DNA of 64,000 nt from Gammaproteobacteria bacterium. Lineage in GTDB: Bacteria; Pseudomonadota; Gammaproteobacteria; SZUA-229. The DNA lies in contig JAOUKV010000004.1 of the NCBI GenBank assembly GCA_029882355.1, forward strand, positions 1 to 64,000. The letters are read 5' to 3'. Under the pieces are notes generated by a model, which was not told the origin of the DNA, ran no database searches, and saw only the letters and a list, made by a program, of their open reading frames with translations. Below are positions 21,798 through 30,506 of this stretch, piece by piece. Position numbers and translations under genes: made by a program. Within the stretch, counting starts at the first letter, position 1; each line of letters opens with the position of its first letter.

Positions 21798-21827
21798 ACT
21801 ATATGAACTAAACAAGGGTCATGTCAA
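21798..21827 (-). promoter_or_regulatory. Main dcw operon promoter
   Basis: A perfect -35 TTGACA (21827-21822), an 18-base spacer and -10 TATAGT (21803-21798, 5/6) stand on the minus strand upstream of mraZ. Transcription would start near 21791, just before the MraZ boxes. Confidence 0.75.
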
Positions 21828-22016
21828 GCAAATTTAGGGCTTAAAAACAGGGGAAAATGTCTTATCTGACAAGAACTTAGCGAAATTTTAGAGGATTGGT
21901 TTTTGAAGAAAAAAATAGGCTTTTTTAAATCATCAGCTTGGCATTCAAAGCTAGAATCTACTTTAAGTTAGACCCGGAAACGAGCCTTTAAAAAAATTGA
22001 GAGAGAAAAAAAGAAG

Positions 22017-22377
22017 TGGGAGTTGGCCGATAAGCCGGGTTCTGTCGTGGGCAATCATTCATCTGGATAATACGTCGCCGCATACCTCAAGCAACCTACC
22101 CGGGAACAGCGCGGACCACGCATTATGTCCCCCTATTTGGTCTTGCTCCGAGTGGGGTTTACCCTGCCATACCTGTTACCAGGCACGCGGTGCGCTCTTA
22201 CCGCACCATTTCACCCTTACCTGCCGACGAATCGGCAGGCGGTATATTTTCTGTGGCACTTGCCGTAGGCTCGCGCCCCCCAGGAATTACCTGGCACTCT
22301 GTCCTATGGAGCCCGGACTTTCCTCCCTGCACTTACATCAAAGATGCAAATACAGCGCGATTGCCTGGCCAACTCCC
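22017..22377 (-). ncRNA. rnpB: RNase P RNA (class A)
   Basis: Catalytic RNA of ribonuclease P, which matures tRNA 5' ends. The minus strand carries class A landmarks in order: AGGAAAGTCCGGGCTCCATA near the 5' end, GGTAAGGGTGAAATGGTGCG, GTAAGAGCGCACCGCG, GGAGCAAGACCAAATAGGGG, the CCCGGGTAGGTTGCTTGAG segment, and ACAGAACCCGGCTTATCGGC at the 3' end. The ends are set by pairing of the terminal GGGAGTTGGCC with GGCCAACTCCC, giving about 361 nt. Position upstream of mraZ is shared with Pseudomonas. No clean terminator hairpin follows; the 3' flank is T-rich. Confidence 0.97.
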
Positions 22378-22381
22378 GGCG

Positions 22382-22849
22382 CTAATATAACAGGCTATGC
22401 ACATCCACGTCATCACCAGTTCGCCTAAATAGACGACCAAAAGCACGATTTAATGAATGTCTTCTTGGTAAATACTGGAAAAGGCTTCGTTTTCGGCTAT
22501 CGATCAGATCACTCGCCCGTTGCAGGCGCTCATTCTCGGCATCAATCTCACAGCCACGACGGATGGCATCAATCGCACGTTTACGATTATTGCACTGCCA
22601 TTCAGCACAGGCCAAATTTAAAAATACATCACCATCACGAGTTTCACTGCTCGCCGCATCACGACAAAGCAATAAACCATTTCGATTAGATATTAAAACC
22701 TGAGACAGTCCTAAATAAGAGGCGACACTATTATAGTGCTCGTCATGCTCATCCAGTTCTCTCTTCACTATTGCAAAATCACGGGCTGCCGCTTTGTAAT
22801 CCTTAGCTTCTAACGCCTTCAACCCTATTTCATACATTTCGGTATTCAT
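22382..22849 (-). CDS. Uncharacterised helical, TPR-like protein
   Basis: A 155-residue protein of unknown function. I start it at ATG 22849 (MNTEMYEIGL) because GAGGT lies 5 bases upstream; eight more codons are open beyond. The first 110 residues look like tetratricopeptide-type helix pairs: ALEAKDYKAAARDFAIVKREL, then FLNLACAEWQCNNRKRAIDA and CEIDAENERLQRA. The tail is arginine-rich (RRHSLNRAFGRLFRR). It contains no signal peptide. It abuts rnpB, with its stop inside the rnpB promoter. Scaffold or binding roles are typical of such repeats, but no partner can be named. Confidence 0.7.
   Translation of the reverse strand: MNTEMYEIGLKALEAKDYKAAARDFAIVKRELDEHDEHYNSVASYLGLSQVLISNRNGLLLCRDAASSETRDGDVFLNLACAEWQCNNRKRAIDAIRRGCEIDAENERLQRASDLIDSRKRSLFQYLPRRHSLNRAFGRLFRRTGDDVDVHSLLY
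22384..22413 (-). promoter_or_regulatory. rnpB promoter inside the end of the upstream gene
   Basis: ATGACG (22413-22408, 4/6), an 18-base spacer and TATATT (22389-22384, 5/6) stand 6 bases before the inferred 5' end of RNase P RNA. The -10 box overlaps the last two sense codons and the first base of the TAG stop of the preceding gene. Confidence 0.6.
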
Positions 22850-23180
22850 AACAACCTCATAAATCGCATACATCCATAATCATGCCTTCGAAACTATACC
22901 ATAACGATAATTAGATCAAATATAAAGTGACGCTATCAATGATTTAGACAATGTTACACATGTGGATAACATGAACCAAAGAGCGGAACCCATGGATGAC
23001 TAGAGCATCAACAAAACACAGAACATGTTTTGTAAATTTTCTCCATTACAATCTACCTTATGAAGAATCTCAGATTTCAAGTTAGCAAACCTACAATCAA
23101 CATAATAAATCGCTCACCATTGGAAATAACCCAACAATTAACATAAGCTACCACCCACAAAATTCCCGAGATCTCCCTTC
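22850..23180. other. Intergenic region with a perfect DnaA-box 9-mer
   Basis: This 331-base gap between divergent genes is AT-rich and has no open frame of note. It contains TGTGGATAA at 22961-22969, an exact match (reverse strand TTATCCACA) to the consensus DnaA box. It is single; no cluster of boxes, AT-rich unwinding repeats or dnaA/dnaN neighbours are present, so it is not an origin. Chance occurrence in 64 kb is quite possible. Confidence 0.35.
22872..22912 (-). promoter_or_regulatory. Possible promoter of the TPR-like gene
   Basis: On the minus strand TATAGT (22898-22893) lies 15 bases after TTGATC. The -10 is 5/6 and the spacer is short, so this is tentative. Confidence 0.3.
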
Positions 23181-24071
23181 ATGCCCTGGTTACAAATTTC
23201 CGTCCACACTACCCAAAACTTTGCCGAACAGGTAGAAGATACCCTGCTTCAATTCGGTGCTTGCTCGGTGACGCTCACCGATGCCGCTGACCAACCTATT
23301 CTTGAACCTGCTCCCGGCGAAACACCCATCTGGCAGGATATTGTTGCCACCGGCCTGTTCAACGAAACAGAAAACCAGCAACAGCTAGTTAAAAATATTG
23401 ACACAGCACTGGCAGAAATTGAACACCATATTTCCAGCGAGATACTGGAAGACCAGAACTGGACACGTAGCTGGATGGATCACTATCAGGCAATGCAGTT
23501 TGGTGAGCGACTGTGGGTTTGTCCCTGGCACATAGATCCACCGGATCCTGAGGCAGTCAATCTCCGACTCGATCCGGGTCTGGCCTTTGGCACCGGCACT
23601 CACCCGACTACATCGCTTTGCCTGAGCTGGCTCGATCAACATATCAAGCAACCCAAAAAGCTACTCGATTTTGGTTGTGGCTCGGGTATTCTGGCTATCG
23701 CCGCCTTATTACTGGGACTGGAGCAGGCCGATGGTGTCGATATCGACCCACAGGCACTGGAGGCCAGCCTGACTAATGCCAAAGCTAATGAAGTGGAAGA
23801 TCGTCTGCACTTATATAGTGCTGAACAATTTGCTGCTGAACATGCTCAACAGCAATATGAGATTGTGGTCGCCAATATTTTGAGTGGCCCACTGGTCGAG
23901 CTTGCGCCCACTCTTGCCGGACATACGCTGGCTGGTGGTGATATTGTTCTTTCTGGTATTCTAGCTGAACAGGCGGACAGTATTATTGCAGCCTATACGC
24001 CTTACTTTAAAATGGATGCACCACTGGTAGAGGGCGACTGGGTGCTTATACATGGTTGCAGACTTTCTTAA
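23181..24071 (+). CDS. prmA: Ribosomal protein L11 methyltransferase PrmA
   Basis: SAM-dependent enzyme that trimethylates several amino groups of ribosomal protein L11. The 296-residue protein starts MPWLQISVHT, has the N-terminal L11-binding domain with EDQNWTRSWMDHYQAMQFGERLWVCP-type core (residues about 90-115), the PGLAFGTGTHPTTSLCL motif and the SAM loop LLDFGCGSGILAIAALLLG, then VANILSGPL. It heads the plus-strand prmA - zinc-ribbon protein - dusB - fis group. Confidence 0.97.
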   Translation: MPWLQISVHTTQNFAEQVEDTLLQFGACSVTLTDAADQPILEPAPGETPIWQDIVATGLFNETENQQQLVKNIDTALAEIEHHISSEILEDQNWTRSWMDHYQAMQFGERLWVCPWHIDPPDPEAVNLRLDPGLAFGTGTHPTTSLCLSWLDQHIKQPKKLLDFGCGSGILAIAALLLGLEQADGVDIDPQALEASLTNAKANEVEDRLHLYSAEQFAAEHAQQQYEIVVANILSGPLVELAPTLAGHTLAGGDIVLSGILAEQADSIIAAYTPYFKMDAPLVEGDWVLIHGCRLS

Positions 24072-24092
24072 TTCCCTGCATCATACGTCTCT

Positions 24093-25328
24093 ATGCAAAC
24101 ACAATGTCCACACTGCCAAACCGTTTTTAAAGTTTCCGATGAGCACCTGAAAGCTGCTGAGGGTTTCGTGCGCTGTGGTATTTGTAACGAAGTCTTTAAT
24201 GTACTGAAAGCTGATCGACCAGTAGCAAAAAAAGAGCCTGCCGCTCAAACTAAGACTGTAGTCACGACTCAAGCTGCCACCAAAAAAATCATCAAGCCAG
24301 ACAAAACAGACCCGGTTGATCTCATACTGGAACAAAGTGACGTCGTCAGTACTAACGATGACATGGGCCGCCCTTCAGCGAGTAAAGTCATCTCTGATAA
24401 AAAAGAAGCTATGCCTGCGAAAAAAGTAGCTAGCCCTGATAATACTCAGACGGATTTATTTTCAGGATCAGCAAAACCTGAACCAAAATCAGCGCCAGTT
24501 AATTCTAATATTGCCCAGGCTAAAACGATTAGAACTGAAGCGATAAAAACTGAAACAGTTAAACCTGAGGAGATTAAGCCTCGAACACCTGCCATCAAAA
24601 CGCCTGTTACAGAAATAAAATCACAGAGTGCAGCTAAGCCTGTTGAAAAAGTACAGGTTCATAAAGAAACAAACAACATCGCCAAACAACCGTCAGCAGT
24701 TATTGCACCGGTAACAGCAACGCCGTCTGTTTCAGGTACAACCAGAACAGGCAGTTCTTCAAATAGTAGAAATATGGACAATAGTCTGTTTGACGGTGTT
24801 CAAAGTAAGCTTATTCCCGATGAATACCGCATTCCTGTTCTACACAATACTTATTCGCTGTGGCGTGATCTGGCATGGAGCCTGGCCATTCTTGTCGTCA
24901 CTGCCAGCCTGCTCCTTGAATACACATGGTTCAATCGCAATGAGCTGATACGCGACCATCAGCTACGCCCTTTAGTTACTCAGTTTTGCATCATTGCTAA
25001 CTGTGACACCATGAATCTGCGTGAGCCCGGTGAAATTGAGATGACCACGCGCAATATATACTCTCACCCCAATGTTAAAAATGCGCTAATGATTTCGGGC
25101 ACACTGATTAATCATGCTCGGTTCGAACAACCTTACCCGGATATCCTGATCGATTTTTCAGATGTTCGAGGTGAAGTTATTGCGTCGCGAGTTTTCACTC
25201 CTGAAGACTATCTACAAATAAAAAACACCAGCTTGCGAAATCTTGCACCCCAAGTTTCAATCGACTTTAATATGGAAATACAGGATCCCGGTAATAATGC
25301 CATGACATATGAGTTCAGTTTTCTATAA
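24093..25328 (+). CDS. Zinc-ribbon / DUF3426 membrane protein
   Basis: A 411-residue protein of the MJ0042 zinc-finger plus DUF3426 type. The N-terminus has two CxxC pairs (CPHC at 5-8, CGIC near 28-31) in the MQTQCPHCQTVFKV consensus. A long low-complexity region rich in Lys, Pro, Thr and Ala follows (about 45-235), then one membrane helix (LAWSLAILVVTASLLLEYTW, about 260-280) and a DUF3426 domain to the end, probably on the far side of the membrane. The family is often found next to prmA in beta- and gammaproteobacteria; its function is unknown. It starts 21 bases after prmA. Confidence 0.85.
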   Translation: MQTQCPHCQTVFKVSDEHLKAAEGFVRCGICNEVFNVLKADRPVAKKEPAAQTKTVVTTQAATKKIIKPDKTDPVDLILEQSDVVSTNDDMGRPSASKVISDKKEAMPAKKVASPDNTQTDLFSGSAKPEPKSAPVNSNIAQAKTIRTEAIKTETVKPEEIKPRTPAIKTPVTEIKSQSAAKPVEKVQVHKETNNIAKQPSAVIAPVTATPSVSGTTRTGSSSNSRNMDNSLFDGVQSKLIPDEYRIPVLHNTYSLWRDLAWSLAILVVTASLLLEYTWFNRNELIRDHQLRPLVTQFCIIANCDTMNLREPGEIEMTTRNIYSHPNVKNALMISGTLINHARFEQPYPDILIDFSDVRGEVIASRVFTPEDYLQIKNTSLRNLAPQVSIDFNMEIQDPGNNAMTYEFSFL

Positions 25329-25421
25329 CCATCATCCTAGATAACTAGAACCCAGGCATCAAAACCACTCGTCAGTGTTTGATTCTCAAACCGGTAGCTA
25401 TCTGGCAAAATCTCGCTCCTT

Positions 25422-26438
25422 ATGAAGATCGGCCCCTATATACTCGAAAACCCTTTAATACTGGCGCCTATGGCCGGCATTACCGATCGTCCATTTCGTA
25501 TGCTTTGTCGCGAACAGGGCGCTGCGCTAACCATTTCAGAGATGGTCACTTCCAACAAACACCTCTGGCACACACGTAAAACCCAACTGCGGCTTGATCA
25601 CCGTGGAGAAAGTTCACCCCGCAGCGTGCAGATTGCCGGTTCTGACCCACTTCATATGGCTGAGGCCGCACAGTTCAATGTTGAGAACGGCGCACAGATC
25701 ATTGATATCAATATGGGCTGCCCGGCCAAAAAGGTCTGTAATGTGATGGCTGGCTCTGCTCTGCTGAAAAATGAATCGCTAGTCGCCGATATTTTGCATA
25801 GCGTGGTCAATGCTGTTGATGTTCCGGTTACCCTGAAAATACGCACGGGCTGGGATATCGATAATCGTAATGCCATTATCATCGCCAATATCGCCGAAGC
25901 TGAAGGCATACAGGCACTGACTATTCATGGCCGCACCCGCGCCTGCGCCTTTAAAGGTGAAGCCGAATACGAAACCATCGCCGCAGTAAAATCACGCATC
26001 AATATTCCCGTGATCGCCAACGGTGATATTGATTCACCCGAAAGAGCCGCCGATGTGCTCAGACAAACGGGCGCTGATGCGATCATGATTGGACGAGGTG
26101 CTCAGGGTCGACCCTGGATTTTCAGAGAGGTACTGCACTATCTGGAACACGGTGAAAAATTACCTGATTTAGAGACAAAAGAAGTCAATTTACTCTTGAA
26201 CAAACACCTCAAAAGCCTGTATGATTTTTATGGTGAGTACGCCGGTGTACGGATCGCTCGCAAACATATTGGCTGGTACTGTAAACATCATTTTAATCAG
26301 TTAGTTGAGACCAACTCAGATATTATCACAGAAGTTGAGTCATTTAGAAAAAGCATAAACAAAGTAGAATCTGCAGAGATTCAACTTGAAAAAACAATAA
26401 AATTTTTCACAAGCAAAGGGAGCTTATTGGCCGCATGA
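25422..26438 (+). CDS. dusB: tRNA-dihydrouridine synthase DusB
   Basis: FMN enzyme that reduces uridines in the tRNA D-loop. The 338-residue TIM-barrel protein begins MKIGPYILENPLILAPMAG and has the catalytic cysteine motif NMGCPAKKVCN near residue 100, LKIRTGWD, TIHGRTRAC and the FMN phosphate-binding IMIGRGAQGRPW. It overlaps fis by 4 bases (ATGA), the classic dusB-fis pair, so Fis synthesis is probably coupled to DusB translation. Confidence 0.98.
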   Translation: MKIGPYILENPLILAPMAGITDRPFRMLCREQGAALTISEMVTSNKHLWHTRKTQLRLDHRGESSPRSVQIAGSDPLHMAEAAQFNVENGAQIIDINMGCPAKKVCNVMAGSALLKNESLVADILHSVVNAVDVPVTLKIRTGWDIDNRNAIIIANIAEAEGIQALTIHGRTRACAFKGEAEYETIAAVKSRINIPVIANGDIDSPERAADVLRQTGADAIMIGRGAQGRPWIFREVLHYLEHGEKLPDLETKEVNLLLNKHLKSLYDFYGEYAGVRIARKHIGWYCKHHFNQLVETNSDIITEVESFRKSINKVESAEIQLEKTIKFFTSKGSLLAA

Positions 26439-26734
26439 GCGCACAGAACATTTATTCCATTGATAAACATCTGGAAAAAAAGGAGGAGCAACATGGAATT
26501 CAACAAGCTTCTCAGATATACGACGCTGTAAAAAGCTCTATCGAGCGTTACCTGCACGAACTCGAAGGTACCGAGCCTAGTGAGATGTACGCTATGGTGC
26601 TGAGCCAAATTGAACAGCCTCTGCTTGAAAGCGTACTCGCGCACACTGGCGGCAATCAATCACGTGCGGCTGAATACCTGGGTTTGAACCGTGGCACGCT
26701 ACGCAAGAAGCTGCGCATCTACGATCTGGACTAA
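26435..26734 (+). CDS. fis: DNA-binding protein Fis
   Basis: Nucleoid protein that bends DNA, stimulates rRNA promoters and assists recombination. The 99-residue protein matches the Escherichia coli length (98). Its C-terminal half is highly conserved: EQPLLESVLAHTGGNQSRAA followed by the helix-turn-helix EYLGLNRGTLRKKLRIYDLD. The N-terminal region with the invertase-activating hairpin is divergent. It is the second gene of dusB-fis. Confidence 0.97.
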   Translation: MSAQNIYSIDKHLEKKEEQHGIQQASQIYDAVKSSIERYLHELEGTEPSEMYAMVLSQIEQPLLESVLAHTGGNQSRAAEYLGLNRGTLRKKLRIYDLD

Positions 26735-26778
26735 GACTCCACAGCTCACTGTTACTATCAACCACCCTCGGCCTGGCC

Positions 26779-26807
26779 TCCACCCAGCCGATAATCTCCG
26801 GTATAAT
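26779..26807 (+). promoter_or_regulatory. Candidate purH promoter
   Basis: A perfect -10 TATAAT (26802-26807) lies 36 bases before the purH ATG, within a small inverted repeat CCGGT/ACCGG. The -35 at a 17-base spacing (TCCACC) is only 3/6. Confidence 0.4.
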
Positions 26808-26842
26808 CACCGGCTTTGTAATACTCGCAGACGAGACTAAAA

Positions 26843-28420
26843 ATGACCAACTCTAACCAGCGTCCTGTTCGACGCGCCCTAATCAGTGTTTCCGATAAAG
26901 CAGGCATCGTAGAATTTGCTAGAGCCCTGCACGAACAGGGTGTTGAAATCCTGTCCACTGGTGGCACCGCTAAATTACTGGCTGACGAATTTATACCTGT
27001 CAAGGAAGTCTCTCAGCATACTGGCTTTCCTGAAATTATGGATGGTCGCGTAAAAACACTGCACCCAAAAATACACGGTGGCATTTTAGGTCGTCGTGGC
27101 ATTGATGATGACGTCATGAAAGCGAATGACATCACACCTATCGATCTGGTCGTGGTTAATCTCTACCCCTTCGAAGCAACTGTAGCTAAAGAAGATTGCA
27201 CGCTGGAAGATGCAATTGAAAATATCGATATCGGTGGCCCTACTATGGTTCGCGCCACTGCCAAGAACCATGCTTTTGTCAGTATCATCGTTGATCCTGT
27301 TGACTATGATCGCGTTCTTGTTGAAATGAAAAATAACGAAGGCATTGTTTCTGATGCCACACGCTTTGATTTAGCCGTTAAGGCTTTTGAGCACACATCA
27401 AAATACGATGGCATGATTGCTAATTATTTAGGTCGCATCAAGGCCGATGGCACTAAAGATGCGTTACCTCGCACCATCAACCTGCAGTTCAATAAAGTGC
27501 AGGAAATGCGTTACGGTGAGAACCCTCATCAGGGCGCCGCTTTTTATATCGACCCCGCTTCAACTGAAGCCTGTATCGCCACTGCTAAACAAATTCAGGG
27601 TAAAGAACTTTCTTATAACAACATCGGCGATACTGATGCAGCACTGGAATGTGTCAAGCAATTCAAAGATCCTGCCTGTGTCATTGTTAAACACGCCAAC
27701 CCCTGTGGCGTAGCCGTCAACGATACATTACTGGAAGCCTATAACCGCGCTTACAGCACCGATCCTGAATCAGCTTTTGGTGGCATTATTGCATTCAACC
27801 GTGAACTGGATGGCGAAACAGCAAAAACCATCGTCGATCGCCAGTTCGTCGAAGTCATTATTGCTCCCAGCATTAGTCAGGAAGCTAAAGATGCAGTTGC
27901 CGAAAAGAAGAATGTTCGTTTGCTGGAATGTGGCATGTGGGATGTCGACAATGTTGCGGCTCGCTTAGATTACAAACGCGTTAATGGTGGTTTATTAGTT
28001 CAGGATACCGACCTGCAGTTATTCAACTCCATGGATATCGTCAGCGAACGCAAACCTTCTGAACAGGAAATCACTGACATGCTGTTCAGCTGGCGCGTCG
28101 CCAAGTTCGTGAAATCTAATGCCATTGTTTACGCCAAAGACAGTATGACTATTGGCGTCGGTGCTGGTCAAATGAGCCGCATTAATAGTGCGCGTATTGC
28201 CGGCATCAAAGCAGAGCACGCAAAACTGGATGTACCAGGCTCTGTCATGGCATCGGATGCTTTCTTCCCCTTCCGTGACGGTATCGATGCCGCTCATGAA
28301 GCAGGCATCATCGCCGTAATCCAGCCCGGTGGTTCTATGCGTGATGATGAAGTGATTGCTGCTGCTAATGAGTACAACATGATTATGATGTTCACAGGTA
28401 TGCGTCACTTTAGACACTAA
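26843..28420 (+). CDS. purH: Bifunctional AICAR transformylase / IMP cyclohydrolase PurH
   Basis: Catalyses the last two steps of de novo IMP synthesis. The 525-residue protein has the N-terminal cyclohydrolase domain ([47 protein letters not shown]) and the C-terminal transformylase domain ([23 protein letters not shown] with the catalytic Lys-His; [12 protein letters not shown]). Length is normal. It is monocistronic, ended by a strong hairpin terminator. purE and purK are 33 kb away in the same window. Confidence 0.98.
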   Translation: MTNSNQRPVRRALISVSDKAGIVEFARALHEQGVEILSTGGTAKLLADEFIPVKEVSQHTGFPEIMDGRVKTLHPKIHGGILGRRGIDDDVMKANDITPIDLVVVNLYPFEATVAKEDCTLEDAIENIDIGGPTMVRATAKNHAFVSIIVDPVDYDRVLVEMKNNEGIVSDATRFDLAVKAFEHTSKYDGMIANYLGRIKADGTKDALPRTINLQFNKVQEMRYGENPHQGAAFYIDPASTEACIATAKQIQGKELSYNNIGDTDAALECVKQFKDPACVIVKHANPCGVAVNDTLLEAYNRAYSTDPESAFGGIIAFNRELDGETAKTIVDRQFVEVIIAPSISQEAKDAVAEKKNVRLLECGMWDVDNVAARLDYKRVNGGLLVQDTDLQLFNSMDIVSERKPSEQEITDMLFSWRVAKFVKSNAIVYAKDSMTIGVGAGQMSRINSARIAGIKAEHAKLDVPGSVMASDAFFPFRDGIDAAHEAGIIAVIQPGGSMRDDEVIAAANEYNMIMMFTGMRHFRH

Positions 28421-28444
28421 TAAATACCTGATTTAAATAAAAAA

Positions 28445-28467
28445 GCCTCGCAATGCGAGGCTTTTTT
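28445..28467. terminator. Bidirectional intrinsic terminator, purH / fixH
   Basis: GCCTCG-CAATG-CGAGGC (28445-28461) is flanked by A-run on the left and TTTTTT on the right, so it can end transcription from purH on the plus strand and from fixH on the minus strand. Confidence 0.85.
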
Positions 28468-28487
28468 ATTGTTCGATTATGACTGTA

Positions 28488-29000
28488 TCACTTGGGTCCT
28501 AAAATTAACTTAACCTGCGTACCTGCATTTATATGACCGTTGAGACGCCATTCTCCCTCACTCAATTCTAGATACCATTTACCCTGTGTTAATGGCTGAT
28601 TAATGATGCCAATATACTGGTCAGACTGTCCATGATTCAGCTGCAAGTGAACATCATTATGATCATGCGTGGCATATTGAAGTTTTAACTGTAAAGTATC
28701 AGGATAACTTTCCAGTGATCCTTTTCTCAAAGCCAAATTAACCCGAATCACACCTTCTGACTCATTCATTTCCAGTGCGGCACTTATGTTCTTTTCCAGC
28801 GCCTGAGTATCACGGTGTAAATCGCGATTGATCGCCATCCCTTGCTTGTAATAATCATCTGCTACCAGACCATCATCAGTAGTAATGGCTAACCAGATCA
28901 TAATAACCCCCATTACAATCGCTGAAAATGGAATGCCAATTATCATCCAGACCATTGGATAACGGTACCAGGGAAGTGCATCTGTACTGTTCATGTTCAT
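28488..29000 (-). CDS. fixH: FixH/CcoH family protein
   Basis: Small membrane protein needed for cbb3 cytochrome oxidase assembly or stability. The 170-residue protein has a hydrophilic start, one membrane helix (about 14-38, MVWMIIGIPFSAIVMGVIMI) and the family motif DGLVADDYYKQGMAINRDL, followed by a periplasmic beta-rich domain. It starts directly where ccoG stops and ends the minus-strand ccoNOQP-ccoG-fixH run. Confidence 0.9.
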   Translation of the reverse strand: MNMNSTDALPWYRYPMVWMIIGIPFSAIVMGVIMIWLAITTDDGLVADDYYKQGMAINRDLHRDTQALEKNISAALEMNESEGVIRVNLALRKGSLESYPDTLQLKLQYATHDHNDVHLQLNHGQSDQYIGIINQPLTQGKWYLELSEGEWRLNGHINAGTQVKLILGPK

Positions 29001-30401
29001 CTAATAAGGGCCTATAAAACGAGCTTCTTCGTTGATTGTAAGATCACCTTGATGATCTGCCTGTAAAATAAATTGTATCGAACTACTGCGTTTTTCCAGA
29101 TTTTCAGCATCCACCTGCGCCCTAACCGGAATTTCAATGATACTACCAGCAGGCACCTCAATATTTGATCTATCCATATCTATCACCAGATCTTCAATAC
29201 CAGTGACTGATAAATGGTAACGATGGCTAACCTTATCCATATTCATCACTTTGACAATATAAACATTTTCGATCAAGCCTTCGTTGGTTTCGCGGTACAG
29301 ACTGTTTCGATCGCGCAACACATCCAGTGCCAGCGGCTCACGATTAGCAATAGCATAAAAAGTACTCGCTGTTATACCTAGTAGGATGATTCCATAAATG
29401 ACTATTCGTGGCCTGATAAAATGAGACTGTAAGCCATTCAACATATTTTCTGTTGTATAACGAATCAGGCCTTTTTCATAACCCATTTTATCCATGACAT
29501 CATCACAGGCATCAATACAGGCAGCGCAGCCTATACAGTCATATTGCAAACCATCACGGATATCGATACCGGTTGGGCAAACCTGCACACAGATAGTGCA
29601 ATCAATACAGTCACCCAACCCCTGATTTTTAGGATCAACTCCTTTTTTGCGACGACCACGAGATTCACCTCGCTTTGTATCGTATGAGATTATCAGTGTA
29701 TCACTGTCGACCATGGCACTCTGGAAACGCGCATAAGGACACATGTAGGTACATACCTGCTCTCGTAGCCAACCGGCATTGCCATAGGTTGCGACACTGT
29801 AAAAAATAATCCAGAACCATTCCCATGGACCAAGATTAAAACTCATAGCGTTGCCCGCCAGTTCTCTCAATGGTGAGAAATAACCAACAAAAGTTAGACC
29901 GGTGTACAACGAAAAAATGACCCAGATGGTCTGTTTTGTCGTTTTAATTCTGAACTTGCGGAATGACCAGGGAGCCTTGTCCAGCTTCATTTGCTGAGAA
30001 CGATCACCTTCGACCTTTCTTTCTATCCATAAAAAAACTTCCGTCCAGACGGTTTGAGGACAGGCAAAACCACACCATAAACGTCCAGCTATTGCAGTAA
30101 AAAAGAACAGGGAGAGAGCTGCGATGATTAGCAGTAATGCTAAGTAGAAGAAGTCCTGTGGCCAGAAGACCACACCGAAGATGTGAAACTTTCGATCGGG
30201 CAAATCAAAAAGTACCAGTTGAGTACCTTCCCATTCAAGCCATGGAATAATGTAATACAAACCCAGCAAGACAAAAACGCCCGCAATCCTTAGAGCTGCA
30301 AATAAACCATGCACCTCACGTGGATAAACTTTTGCGTGCTTGGCATATAGAGACTGCTCTACATCACCTGAAGCCGCTTTTTTGTTAACAGGTTCAGTCA
30401 T
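29001..30401 (-). CDS. ccoG: Cytochrome oxidase accessory protein CcoG (FixG/RdxA)
   Basis: Polyferredoxin-like membrane protein; in related bacteria it reduces Cu(II) for delivery to the cbb3 oxidase. The 466-residue protein has about five membrane helices, the CGFACPQTVWTEVF and CTYMCPYARFQSAM motifs, and two 4Fe-4S clusters in CIDCTICVQVCPTGID and CIGCAACIDACDDVMD, with a C-terminal Ig-like domain. No Shine-Dalgarno sequence is visible before the ATG; instead overlapping TTGAT/ATCAA half-sites abut it. Confidence 0.96.
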   Translation of the reverse strand: MTEPVNKKAASGDVEQSLYAKHAKVYPREVHGLFAALRIAGVFVLLGLYYIIPWLEWEGTQLVLFDLPDRKFHIFGVVFWPQDFFYLALLLIIAALSLFFFTAIAGRLWCGFACPQTVWTEVFLWIERKVEGDRSQQMKLDKAPWSFRKFRIKTTKQTIWVIFSLYTGLTFVGYFSPLRELAGNAMSFNLGPWEWFWIIFYSVATYGNAGWLREQVCTYMCPYARFQSAMVDSDTLIISYDTKRGESRGRRKKGVDPKNQGLGDCIDCTICVQVCPTGIDIRDGLQYDCIGCAACIDACDDVMDKMGYEKGLIRYTTENMLNGLQSHFIRPRIVIYGIILLGITASTFYAIANREPLALDVLRDRNSLYRETNEGLIENVYIVKVMNMDKVSHRYHLSVTGIEDLVIDMDRSNIEVPAGSIIEIPVRAQVDAENLEKRSSSIQFILQADHQGDLTINEEARFIGPY

Positions 30402-30463
30402 TGATTATCAATATCAATCGCATTAGAGTATTACCAAATTCTGTTATATATTGACGAAAAAAA

Positions 30464-30477
30464 AAACGATACCGTTT
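30464..30477 (-). terminator. Weak terminator-like hairpin with long T-run
   Basis: On the minus strand AAACG-GTAT-CGTTT is followed by an uninterrupted T-run of about ten. The stem is only 5 bp with two GC pairs. It follows the 86-residue membrane protein gene and could partly separate ccoGH from ccoNOQP. Confidence 0.35.
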
Positions 30478-30506
30478 AATTTGAACGTAATTAGAAATTT
30501 ATCGAT

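Noticed and set aside
21367..21837. Plus-strand open frame of 156 codons opposite mraZ and its promoter
   Set aside because: mraZ is highly conserved on the other strand and the frame crosses the dcw promoter.
21997..22428. Open frame of 143 codons on the plus strand
   Set aside because: It runs antisense through RNase P RNA, whose structure explains the sequence.
22961..22969. Replication origin at the DnaA box
   Set aside because: A single box, with no box cluster, AT-rich unwinding repeats or dnaA/dnaN/gidA neighbours.
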